The position numbers and the translations under genes are program-made. This document shows, piece after piece, positions 17,847 through 25,827 of a stretch of 46,268 nt of DNA. Numbering within the stretch: position 1 is the first letter of the stretch; the number at the start of each line of letters is the position of its first letter. The notes under the pieces were generated by a model. That model saw only the letters and a list, made by a program, of their open reading frames with translations. It had not been told where the DNA came from and searched no databases. The DNA comes from Paracoccus zeaxanthinifaciens ATCC 21588 (GTDB lineage: Bacteria; Pseudomonadota; Alphaproteobacteria; Rhodobacterales; Rhodobacteraceae): NCBI RefSeq assembly GCF_000420145.1, contig NZ_ATUJ01000019.1:1-46268 (forward strand), written 5' to 3'.

Positions 17847-19393
17847 AGGCATTCGCGCATCTTCTGGAACGGCTGGCCTTCACGGGCGCGCGCAATGCCA
17901 AGCTGCGGCTGCTGCGGCATTACCTGCAATCGACGCCGGACCCCGATCGCGGCTGGGCGCTGGCCGCGCTGACGGGCGATCTGAAGCTGCGGGCCGTGAC
18001 GCCACGCCTGCTGCGCGGGCTGATGGCCGAGCGGATCGACGAGCAGCTTTTCGCGCTGTCCTACGATTTCGTGGGCGATCTGGCCGAGACCATCGCGCTG
18101 CTGTGGCAGGGCGACGGCGGCGACGACGTGCCCCTGTCGGATGCCGTGGCGCTGTTGCAGGATACGGGCCGCGCGGGGCTGCCTGCCGCCATCGCCGCGA
18201 TGCTGGACCGGCTTGGCCCGTCCGAGCGCCTGGCCTTCCTCAAGCTTGCGACCGGCAACATGCGCGTGGGGCTGTCCGCCCGCATGGCCCGCATCGCCCT
18301 GGCCGAGATGGGCACCCCCGATGTCGCCGATATCGAGGAGATCTGGCACGGCCTGACCCCGCCCTATGCCCCCCTGTTCGACTGGATCGAGGGCGGCGAG
18401 CGGCCCGCGCAGGCAGCACTTGCGCCCTTCCGGCCCGTCATGCTGTCCACGCCGGTCGATCTTGACCAGCTGCAGGGCTTCGATCCCGCCGATTACGTGG
18501 CCGAATGGAAATGGGACGGCATCCGGGTGCAGGCGGTGAACGATGGCGGTGTCCGCAAGCTCTATTCCCGCACGGGCGAGGATGTGTCGGGCGCCTTTCC
18601 CGACGTGATCGAGGCGCTGAATTTCGACGGTGCGGTCGATGGCGAACTGCTGGTGCGCCGGGGCGACGATATCGCGCCCTTCGGCGATCTGCAGCAGCGC
18701 CTGAACCGCAAGACGGTGACGAAGGCGATGCTGGAGAGCCATCCCGCCGGCCTGCGCGTCTACGACCTGCTGGTCTGGCAGGGCCGCGACATGCGCCCGC
18801 TGCCCCATTCCGAACGCCGCGCCGTGCTGCAGGCGGTCGATTTCGGCAGCGACCGGATCGACGTCTCGCCGCTGCTGGCCTATGCGACATGGGACGACCT
18901 GGCCGCGCTGCGCGCCGACCCGCCCAGCCCCGTGATCGAGGGCGTGATGCTGAAGCGCAGCGACAGCGCCTATGTCGGCGGACGTCCGCGCGGGCCGTGG
19001 TTCAAGTGGAAGCGCGATCCGATGATCGTCGATGCGGTCATGCTCTATGCCCAACGGGGGCATGGCAAGCGGTCGGGCTTCTACAGCGATTTCACCTTCG
19101 GGTTGTGGGACGGCGATCAGCTGGTGCCGGTGGGCAAGGCCTATTTCGGCTTCACCGACGAGGAACTGCGAGAGCTGGACCGCTTCGTGCGCAACAACAC
19201 GACCGAGCGTTTCGGCCCGGTCCGGTCCGTCGTCCCCAGGCTGGTGCTGGAGGTCGCGTTCGAGGGGCTGAACGAATCCGCGCGCCACAAGTCGGGCCTC
19301 GCCATGCGGTTTCCGCGCATCAGCCGCATCCGGTGGGACAAGCCCGCATCCGAGGCCGACCTGCTGGAAACCCTGCGGGCCATGCTGCCATGA
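17843..19393 (+). CDS. ATP-dependent DNA ligase of the Lhr-associated repair operon
   Basis: The 516-residue ligase has an N-terminal DNA-binding domain (residues 1 to about 200). The nucleotidyltransferase core starts at EWKWDGIRVQ, with nucleophile Lys223 of the KxDG motif. VDGELLVRRGD, GVMLKRSDSAYVGGRPRGPWFKWKRDP and the OB-fold region GKAYFGFTDEE follow. It seals nicks using ATP, unlike the NAD-dependent replicative LigA. There is no LigD-type polymerase or nuclease domain and no ku gene nearby, so this is not the classical end-joining set. It overlaps both neighbours by 4 bp (ATGA at 17843 and 19390), showing tight translational coupling. Confidence 0.92.
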   Translation: MKAFAHLLERLAFTGARNAKLRLLRHYLQSTPDPDRGWALAALTGDLKLRAVTPRLLRGLMAERIDEQLFALSYDFVGDLAETIALLWQGDGGDDVPLSDAVALLQDTGRAGLPAAIAAMLDRLGPSERLAFLKLATGNMRVGLSARMARIALAEMGTPDVADIEEIWHGLTPPYAPLFDWIEGGERPAQAALAPFRPVMLSTPVDLDQLQGFDPADYVAEWKWDGIRVQAVNDGGVRKLYSRTGEDVSGAFPDVIEALNFDGAVDGELLVRRGDDIAPFGDLQQRLNRKTVTKAMLESHPAGLRVYDLLVWQGRDMRPLPHSERRAVLQAVDFGSDRIDVSPLLAYATWDDLAALRADPPSPVIEGVMLKRSDSAYVGGRPRGPWFKWKRDPMIVDAVMLYAQRGHGKRSGFYSDFTFGLWDGDQLVPVGKAYFGFTDEELRELDRFVRNNTTERFGPVRSVVPRLVLEVAFEGLNESARHKSGLAMRFPRISRIRWDKPASEADLLETLRAMLP

Positions 19394-21765
19394 CGCTGCC
19401 CGACCGTTTCCGCGACTGGTTCGCCGCGCAGGGCTGGGAACCCCATCCCCACCAGCTGCAACTGCTGGAGGCGACGCGGGACAGCCTGCTGATCGCGCCC
19501 ACGGGCGGGGGCAAGACGCTGGCGGGCTTCCTGCCATCGCTTGTGGAACTGACCGAGCCGCATCGGGGGATGCACACGCTCTATGTCTCGCCGCTCAAGG
19601 CGCTGACGGCGGATATCGCGCGCAACCTGTCGCGGCCCGTGGCGGATCTGGGGCTGGACATCCGGATCGAGGACCGGACCGGCGACACCCGCGCGGGTCA
19701 GCGTGCCCGCCAGCGGGTCGATCCGCCGCATGTGTTGCTGACCACGCCGGAATCGCTGGCGCTGATGCTGTCCTATGAACAGGCGCCGCGCATCTTCGGC
19801 GGGCTGCGCCGCGTGGTGCTGGACGAACTGCACGCCCTGGCCGAGAACAAGCGCGGCGATCAGCTGATGCTGGCCCTGGCGCGGCTGCGCAGCCTTGCGC
19901 CCGATCTGCAGGTGACGGGCCTGTCCGCCACGGTCGAGGATCCGCAGGGCCTGCTGGCCTTCATGGGCGGCGGGCAGGTGATCCATGCCGATCCCGGCCC
20001 CGAACCCGACATCGCGATGCTGCCCACCGCCAAGCCCCCGCCCTGGGCCGGTGGCGGGGGGCATTACGCCGTCCGCGACGTGCTGGATCAGGTCCGGCAG
20101 GCGCAGACGACGATCATCTTCATCAACACCCGCGCCCAGGCCGAGCTGTTCTTCCAGGCGCTCTGGGCCGTCAACGACGACAACCTGCCGATCGGGTTGC
20201 ATCACGGCAGCCTGTCGCGCGAATCCCGCCAGAGGGTCGAGGCCGCGATGGCTGCGGGCGAATTGCGCGCGGTCGTGGCGACGGGCAGCCTGGACCTGGG
20301 CATCGACTGGGGCGCCGTCGATCTGGTGCTGCAGGTCGGCGCGCCCAAGAACGTCAAGCGGCTGGTCCAGCGGATCGGGCGGGCGAACCACCGCTACAAC
20401 GCGCCGTCGCGGGCGCGGATCGTGCCCGCCAACCGCTTCGAGGTGATCGAATGCGTCGCCGCGTTGCAGGCCGTCCGCGAACGCGATCTGGATGGCGACC
20501 CGCGCGGGCCGGGGCCGCTGGACGTGTTGTGTCAGCACATGCTGCTGACCGCCTGCGCGGGGCCGTTCGACGCCGACGCGCTGTTTGCCGAGGTTCGCCG
20601 CGCCGGCCCCTATCGCGACCTGACCCGCGCCGATTTCGACGATTGCCTGAACTTCGCGGCGACGGGCGGCTATGCCCTGCGGGCCTATGACCGCTGGCAG
20701 CGGCTGATGCAGCGCGACGGGTCGTGGCGGCTGCGCGATCCGCGCGCCGCGCGCGACATCCGCATGAATATCGGCACCATCGTCGAATCCGAGATGCTGC
20801 GCGTCCGCATGCGGGGCAGGGGCGGCGCGCCCTTGGGCGAGGTCGAGGAATCCTTTGCCGCGACCCTGCTGCCGGGCGACACCTTCCTGATCGGCGGCCA
20901 GACGGTGCGCTACGAGGGGCTGCGCGACATGGTGGTCGAGGTCGTCAAGCAACCCACGAAGGAACCGCGCATCGCCGTCTTCTCGGGGGTCAAGCTTGCG
21001 ACCTCGACCCAGCTGTCGCACCGGGTGCAGGCGCTGATCGGGGATCCGGCCCATCACGCGTCCCTTCCGCGCGACACGCGCGACTGGCTGGCGCTGCAAT
21101 CGCAGGTCGGCGCCCTGCCGCAGGACGGCGTCCTGACCAGCGAGAGCTTTGCCCACCAGGGCCGCTGGCACTTCGCGCTGTATGGCTTTGCGGGGCGGAA
21201 CGCGCTGCAGACCCTGGGCCTGCTGATGACGCGCATGATGGAGGATGCGGGCCTCGGCCCCCTGGGGTTCCTGTCCACCGATTACGCGCTGCTGGTCTGG
21301 TCCATCGACCCCGTGCGCGATCCCGCGCCACTGCTGGACCGCGACGGCCTGCGCGAGGGCCTGGGCGACTGGCTGGCGGGGAACGCGGTGATGAAGCGGA
21401 CCTTCCGCAACGTGGCCGTCATCGCGGGGCTGATCCAGCGCAACCTGCCCGGCACGCGCAAGACGGGGCGTCAGGCCACGTTTTCCAGCGACATCCTCTA
21501 TGATACGCTGCGACGCTACGACCCGGATCATCTGCTTCTGCGCATCACCGCGCAGGAGGCCCGTCACGGGCTGGTCGATTTCGACCGGATCGAGGACATG
21601 CTGGACCGCAACCGACAGATCGACCACCGCATGCTGGACCGCGTGTCGCCGCTGGCGGCGCCCCTGCTGCTGGAAAAGGGCCGGGTGCCCATCGCCGGCA
21701 AGGGCCGCGAACGCCTGGCCGAGGAAGAGGCCGCCGCCCTCATGGCCGAGGCGGGGCTGGCGTGA
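19390..21765 (+). CDS. Ligase-associated DEXH-box DNA helicase (Lhr-like)
   Basis: A 791-residue superfamily 2 helicase. Motifs in order are Walker A APTGGGKT (36-43), TTPES, motif II VLDELHAL, motif III LSATV, TGSLDLGIDWG, and motif VI QRIGRANHRYN. An Lhr-type winged-helix and C-terminal domain follows. It is shorter than E. coli Lhr (about 1,500 residues) and corresponds to the Lhr core that travels with the ligase operon. It would translocate on single-stranded DNA and open duplex or RNA-DNA hybrids for the nuclease and ligase encoded with it. Start ATG 19390 overlaps the ligase stop; the stop overlaps the GTG of pdeM. Confidence 0.92.
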   Translation: MTLPDRFRDWFAAQGWEPHPHQLQLLEATRDSLLIAPTGGGKTLAGFLPSLVELTEPHRGMHTLYVSPLKALTADIARNLSRPVADLGLDIRIEDRTGDTRAGQRARQRVDPPHVLLTTPESLALMLSYEQAPRIFGGLRRVVLDELHALAENKRGDQLMLALARLRSLAPDLQVTGLSATVEDPQGLLAFMGGGQVIHADPGPEPDIAMLPTAKPPPWAGGGGHYAVRDVLDQVRQAQTTIIFINTRAQAELFFQALWAVNDDNLPIGLHHGSLSRESRQRVEAAMAAGELRAVVATGSLDLGIDWGAVDLVLQVGAPKNVKRLVQRIGRANHRYNAPSRARIVPANRFEVIECVAALQAVRERDLDGDPRGPGPLDVLCQHMLLTACAGPFDADALFAEVRRAGPYRDLTRADFDDCLNFAATGGYALRAYDRWQRLMQRDGSWRLRDPRAARDIRMNIGTIVESEMLRVRMRGRGGAPLGEVEESFAATLLPGDTFLIGGQTVRYEGLRDMVVEVVKQPTKEPRIAVFSGVKLATSTQLSHRVQALIGDPAHHASLPRDTRDWLALQSQVGALPQDGVLTSESFAHQGRWHFALYGFAGRNALQTLGLLMTRMMEDAGLGPLGFLSTDYALLVWSIDPVRDPAPLLDRDGLREGLGDWLAGNAVMKRTFRNVAVIAGLIQRNLPGTRKTGRQATFSSDILYDTLRRYDPDHLLLRITAQEARHGLVDFDRIEDMLDRNRQIDHRMLDRVSPLAAPLLLEKGRVPIAGKGRERLAEEEAAALMAEAGLA

Positions 21766-22424
21766 TCCATCACGATCTGCACTTCGCGGGCCAGCGGTTC
21801 CAGGCGCGGGCATCGGGGGCGCTCTTCTGGCCCGCCCGGCGCTGGCTGATCCTGTCGGACCTGCATCTGGGCAAGTCCGAGCGCATGGCCCGTCGCGGCG
21901 GCGCGCTGCTGCCCCCCTACGAGACGCAGGAAACGCTGGACCGCGCCGCATCGGAAATCGAGGCGACCGATCCCGCGGCCATCGTCAGCCTTGGCGACGG
22001 GTTCGACGACGACGCGGCGGGGCGGGCGCTGCCCGACGACATCTGCGCGCGGTTGCAGGCCATGGCACAGGGGCGCGACTGGATCTGGGTGCAGGGCAAC
22101 CACGATCCGGGCCCCATCTGCCCGCGCCTTCCGGGCGCCGCGGTCGCCCAGATCGACGCCGTCCCCGCCCTGCGCCACGAGGCCGCGAACGGCCCCGACA
22201 TCAGCGGGCATTACCACCCCTGCATCCGGCTGGGCGGCACGCGCAGGCGCTGCTTCCTGCTGGGCGATACGCACCTGATCCTGCCCGCCTTCGGTGCCTA
22301 TACCGGGGGCCTGCCGGTCGAGGATCCGGCCCTGCGGGCGCTGGTCCCCAAGGGCATCGCCATCGCCTGCGGCTCACGCGCGCTGCCCGTTCCGGTGGGC
22401 CACCGGACCCGCCGCCGCGCATGA
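21762..22424 (+). CDS. pdeM: Ligase-associated DNA damage response endonuclease PdeM
   Basis: A 220-residue calcineurin-like metallophosphoesterase and the last gene of the repair operon. The metal-binding blocks are in the expected order: SDLHLGKSE, LGDGFDD, GNHDPGP, GHYHP and GDTHLILPAFGAYTGGL. It begins with GTG at 21762, which shares the GTGA overlap with the helicase stop; no better start exists. The family name comes from its consistent linkage to the ligase and helicase. Nuclease activity is expected from fold and context. After the stop a strong hairpin terminates the convergent outer-membrane protein gene and may also stop this operon. Confidence 0.9.
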   Translation: MIHHDLHFAGQRFQARASGALFWPARRWLILSDLHLGKSERMARRGGALLPPYETQETLDRAASEIEATDPAAIVSLGDGFDDDAAGRALPDDICARLQAMAQGRDWIWVQGNHDPGPICPRLPGAAVAQIDAVPALRHEAANGPDISGHYHPCIRLGGTRRRCFLLGDTHLILPAFGAYTGGLPVEDPALRALVPKGIAIACGSRALPVPVGHRTRRRA

Positions 22425-22425
22425 G

Positions 22426-22458
22426 AAAGGGGCCGGGCGCATCACGCGCACCGGCCCC
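22426..22458 (-). terminator. Terminator of the outer-membrane protein gene
   Basis: Read on the minus strand, an 8-bp GC stem (22458-22451 with 22436-22429) extends by a 4-bp GCGC stem with one bulged base and a 5-base loop. TTTCTC follows. It lies in the 57 bp between the convergent pdeM and outer-membrane protein genes and could act on both. Confidence 0.75.
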
Positions 22459-22481
22459 CGCCATGATCCCGTCAGGACCGG

Positions 22482-23234
22482 TCAGAAGCGCCAGTTGGCC
22501 CCGACCTTGACGGTGCTGTGCGAGACGCTGGCGCGGGTGTCGAAGGTAAAATCATCCAAAGCGAAATCGACAGTTTCGTTGCCAAAATCTCGATACTGAT
22601 ATTCGGCAAAGACCGATAGACGATCGTTCATTAGGCGTTCCACACCCAGACCGGCCGCAATGCCGGTTGAGCTGTAATCCTCCGAGATCGAGCCGTCATC
22701 CGAAGAGAAGCTGTACTCGAAATCGCCGCGCGCAATACCAAAAGTGCCATAGATTAACGTTTGCGAATTCAGGAGATAGCCGGTCTTCGCGACAAGGGCG
22801 ATGACGTTTTTCATATCGTTCTCGGCCTCGACCTCGGCATCGAACAACAGGATGTCGCGGCTCTTATCGACAGAACCGAATTGAGCGCTCAGCTCGGGGC
22901 CAAAGATCCAGTTGCCGCGCTGCCAACGATAACCTGCATGGATGCCGCCAGTCACGCCGCTGACGCCGACATCGCCCAGCCCACTTTCCTCGCGCAGCAG
23001 CGTATCATCTCGATAAGCGCGCAGGCCGATCTCGTCATCGGTGCCGCCGACATAGCCGAGCGAGCCGCCGACATAGGCGCCGGTCCAGGCGGATGCGACG
23101 GGCTCGGGGGCGACGATCACGGGCGCGGTCTCCAACACCGGGGCGACGGCGCCGCCTGCTTGGGCCGTGGCGGCTGCTGCAAGGGTGATCGCAAGGGCTG
23201 CTGCGCCCGGCTTGAACTTCGAGGTCATCGTCAT
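22482..23234 (-). CDS. Outer-membrane beta-barrel protein (porin/OmpA-barrel type)
   Basis: A 250-residue precursor with a signal peptide (MTMTSKFKPGAAALAITLAAAATAQA, cleavage expected after AQA). A short Pro/Val linker leads to a barrel of about eight strands: WTGAYVGGSLGYVGG, GIHAGYRWQRGNWIFGPELSAQFG, ALVAKTGYLL and so on, ending in WRF with the terminal Phe used by the BAM complex. AGGAGAG precedes ATG 23234. The first third (signal and linker) is very GC-rich like its neighbours, whereas the barrel region is clearly AT-richer: I count 26 G/C in 22561-22620 against 47 in 23101-23160. That suggests a mosaic gene. Function beyond an outer-membrane barrel is unknown. Confidence 0.82.
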   Translation of the reverse strand: MTMTSKFKPGAAALAITLAAAATAQAGGAVAPVLETAPVIVAPEPVASAWTGAYVGGSLGYVGGTDDEIGLRAYRDDTLLREESGLGDVGVSGVTGGIHAGYRWQRGNWIFGPELSAQFGSVDKSRDILLFDAEVEAENDMKNVIALVAKTGYLLNSQTLIYGTFGIARGDFEYSFSSDDGSISEDYSSTGIAAGLGVERLMNDRLSVFAEYQYRDFGNETVDFALDDFTFDTRASVSHSTVKVGANWRF

Positions 23235-23502
23235 CTCTCCTGGAACGCTGCGCCTGATGGCCGCCAGACGGAATTGTAGGTGTGATCGCGGGTATGGCCC
23301 GATCCTAGCCGAGGACAAGCGGAATGTCGCGCGCCTCAGGGTTGTATTAAAGGACATGGCCCGATTCTTCAGGCGATTTCAGCGCCCTCGGGCACGGCCT
23401 GCGACATTTCTGCAACGAGCGCCTTCACCCAAGCGTCACAAGGCGGCGCTAAAGCCTGCCCGGAAGCCCGCGCGACGGGCGACTCAGAGAATGGAGCGAG
23501 CC

Positions 23503-25404
23503 ATGACCGACCGCCAGCAGACACGCCTTTCGGCAGATGACTGGGACGAGCTGAACTTCCCCCGTCCCGAGGTGCAGGAATTCGACCGCGTGGTCGAGCG
23601 CGCGATCTCGCGTCGCGGCTTCCTGGGCGGTGCGCTGGCCTTCGGCTCGGGCGCGGCCGTCATGGGCAGCGCGTTCCTGAAGGCCAGCCCCGCGTTGGCG
23701 CAGCAGGCCGCGCGCTTCCCCTTCGAACAGATCGCCGCGCAGACCGACGCGACCATCCACGTCCCCGAAGGCTACAGCTGGAAGACCCTGGTGCGTTGGG
23801 GCGATCCGCTGTTCTCGGACGCGCCGGAATTCGACGCGGCCAAGGGCATCCCGACCGAAGGTTCGGACCGCGTCTTCGGCGAGAATACCGACGGCATGGA
23901 GGCCTTCGAGGTCGAGGGCCGTCAGCTTCTGGCGGTCAACAGCGAATACGTGAACACCGACATCAACCTGCCCGAGAATGCCGACGGGCTGGCTGCATCC
24001 GCCGATGACGTTCTGCGCCTGCAGAACTTCCAGGGCGTCACCGTCATGGAAGTGGCCGAGGGTGATGACGGCTGGGCCGTCGTGGTCGACAGCCCCTACA
24101 ACCGTCGCATCACGCATCTGACGCAGATGACGATGGACGGCCCCGCCGCCGGTCACGAGCTGCTGCGCACCGAGGCCGACCAGACCGGCATGGCGCCCCT
24201 GGGCACGTTCAACAATTGCGGTTCGGGTCGCACGCCCTGGGGCACGTACCTGACCTGCGAAGAGAACTTCAACGGGTATTTCGGCGCCTCGGGCGAGATG
24301 CCCACCGACGAGAAGACGGCCGCGGGTTATGACCGCTATGGCATCAGCGCCGAGGGTTCGGGCTACGAGTACCACAAGTACGACGCCCGCTTCGACGTCA
24401 CGGCGAACCCCAACGAGCCGCATCGCGCGGGCTATATCGTCGAGATCGATCCGGCAGCCCCGGAATCGACCCCCGTCAAGCACACCGCGCTTGGCCGCTT
24501 CAAGCACGAGAACGCCGCCGCGGTCGTGGCCAAGGACGGCAAGGTCGTCGTCTACATGGGCGACGACGAGCGTGGCGAATTCATGTACAAGTGGGTCAGC
24601 CGCGACACCTACGAGGAAGGTGGCGACACGTCCTCGCTGCTGTCCGAGGGCACGCTGTTCGCCGCGAAGTTCAACGACGACATGACCGGCGAATGGCTGG
24701 CCCTGACGCCCGAGACCACCGGCATGGAGGCCGCCGAGATCGCGATCTTCACCCGCATGGCCGCCTCGGCCGCCGGTGCCACCACGATGGACCGCCCCGA
24801 GTGGATCGCCGTGAACCCGACCGCCCCCGAGGCCTATTGCTGCCTGACGAACAATAGCAAGCGTGGCGCGGATGCGACCAATGCTGGCGGCGACGACATG
24901 AGCACGAACGCCCCCAACCCGCGCGAGACGAACGAATACGGCCAGATCGTGCGCTGGCGCCCGGTGGACCAGGATCACGCCGCGGACGGGTTCGAATGGG
25001 ATCTGTACGTGATGGCGGGCAACCCGACCGTTCACAAGGACGGCCCCTATGCGGGCACCGACAACATCAACGCGGGCAACCTGTTCAACTCGCCCGACGG
25101 GATGCAGATCGACTCGACCGGCCTCATCTGGATCCAGACCGATGGCGACGATTCGAACGAGGGCGAGTTCGCGGGCATGGGCAACAACCAGATGCTGGCG
25201 GGCGACCCCGAGACCGGAGAGATCCGCCGCTTCCTGACCGGGCCGAAGGGGTCCGAGGTCACCGGCCTGACCTGGTCGTCCGACAAGCGCACGATGTTCG
25301 TGGGCATCCAGCACCCCGCCGCGCCCTTCCCGGACGGCGAGGGCAGCCTGCCGCGTTCGGCGATCGTGGTGGTCAAGCGCGACGACAACGCACTGGTCGG
25401 CTGA
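23503..25404 (+). CDS. PhoX-family (DUF839) alkaline phosphatase, Tat-exported
   Basis: A 633-residue protein of the PhoX family, whose studied members are Ca/Fe-dependent phosphomonoesterases in the periplasm. The Tat signal lies well inside the N-terminus (SRRGFLGGALAFGSGAAVMG, residues 37-56), a position usual for PhoX. The family hallmark FNNCGSGRTPWGTYLTCEEN is present, along with RFKHENAAAVVAKDGKVVVYMGDDERGEFMYKWVS and PEWIAVNP. ATG 23503 has GGAGCG before it; ATG 23491 in the same frame is an alternative. The 268-bp upstream region shows no convincing Pho box, so phosphate control is unproven here. Confidence 0.88.
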   Translation: MTDRQQTRLSADDWDELNFPRPEVQEFDRVVERAISRRGFLGGALAFGSGAAVMGSAFLKASPALAQQAARFPFEQIAAQTDATIHVPEGYSWKTLVRWGDPLFSDAPEFDAAKGIPTEGSDRVFGENTDGMEAFEVEGRQLLAVNSEYVNTDINLPENADGLAASADDVLRLQNFQGVTVMEVAEGDDGWAVVVDSPYNRRITHLTQMTMDGPAAGHELLRTEADQTGMAPLGTFNNCGSGRTPWGTYLTCEENFNGYFGASGEMPTDEKTAAGYDRYGISAEGSGYEYHKYDARFDVTANPNEPHRAGYIVEIDPAAPESTPVKHTALGRFKHENAAAVVAKDGKVVVYMGDDERGEFMYKWVSRDTYEEGGDTSSLLSEGTLFAAKFNDDMTGEWLALTPETTGMEAAEIAIFTRMAASAAGATTMDRPEWIAVNPTAPEAYCCLTNNSKRGADATNAGGDDMSTNAPNPRETNEYGQIVRWRPVDQDHAADGFEWDLYVMAGNPTVHKDGPYAGTDNINAGNLFNSPDGMQIDSTGLIWIQTDGDDSNEGEFAGMGNNQMLAGDPETGEIRRFLTGPKGSEVTGLTWSSDKRTMFVGIQHPAAPFPDGEGSLPRSAIVVVKRDDNALVG

Positions 25405-25428
25405 GGCCGGACCTTGCCGGAATGCGAA

Positions 25429-25456
25429 GGGGGCGCGGGTGACCGCGCCCCCTTTT
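25429..25456 (+). terminator. Terminator of phoX
   Basis: A 10-bp uninterrupted GC stem (25429-25438 with 25443-25452) encloses the loop GTGA and is followed by TTTT. It fills the gap between phoX and the convergent DUF1850 gene. The reverse strand lacks a T run after the stem, so it mainly serves phoX. Confidence 0.8.
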
Positions 25457-25458
25457 CG

Positions 25459-25827
25459 TCAAGGTGCCGTGCAGTCCTGCGCCTGCCACAGCCTTATCGG
25501 TCGCTCGCCCTCCGGCAGGTCGTGGCATTCGCCCGCCGCGCACAGACGCCAGCCGCCGCCCGTGGCCCCCGACGCGCCCAGCAGCACCTGCGCCACGGGC
25601 GGGGTATCGGGTTCCCACCACCACGCGCCGTCGCGCAGGACGGCATCGGGGGCGGGCTCCATCCCGGCGCCCGATCCGGTGATGCGGGCCTCGACCGGGG
25701 CAAGCCCGGCCTCGGTCGCCTGCCAGCGTTCCCACCAGCGGGTCCGTTCCACCGAATGGGTCCATTCCAGCGTGAATCCGGGGGCGGCCAGCGTCAGGAC
25801 CGCCGCCCCCGCGGCAACGCAGATCAC
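25459..25827 (-). CDS. DUF1850 domain protein of a TAXI-TRAP operon
   Basis: A 122-residue protein with a hydrophobic N-terminus (ICVAAGAAVLTLA), which may be a signal or anchor. The DUF1850 hallmarks follow: FTLEWTHSVERTRWWERWQ and the GSGAGMEPAP block. It starts with GTG at 25827, sharing GTGA with the stop of the TRAP permease gene, so it is translated together with it. Genes of this family usually follow TAXI-type TRAP permeases, and an accessory role in transport is inferred. Its biochemical function is unknown. No ATG alternative exists upstream without entering the permease gene. Confidence 0.75.
   Translation of the reverse strand: MICVAAGAAVLTLAAPGFTLEWTHSVERTRWWERWQATEAGLAPVEARITGSGAGMEPAPDAVLRDGAWWWEPDTPPVAQVLLGASGATGGGWRLCAAGECHDLPEGERPIRLWQAQDCTAP

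Noticed and set aside
23235..23502. Possible Pho box upstream of phoX
   Set aside because: No pair of CTGTCAT-like repeats with the right spacing is present; single partial matches are not enough.
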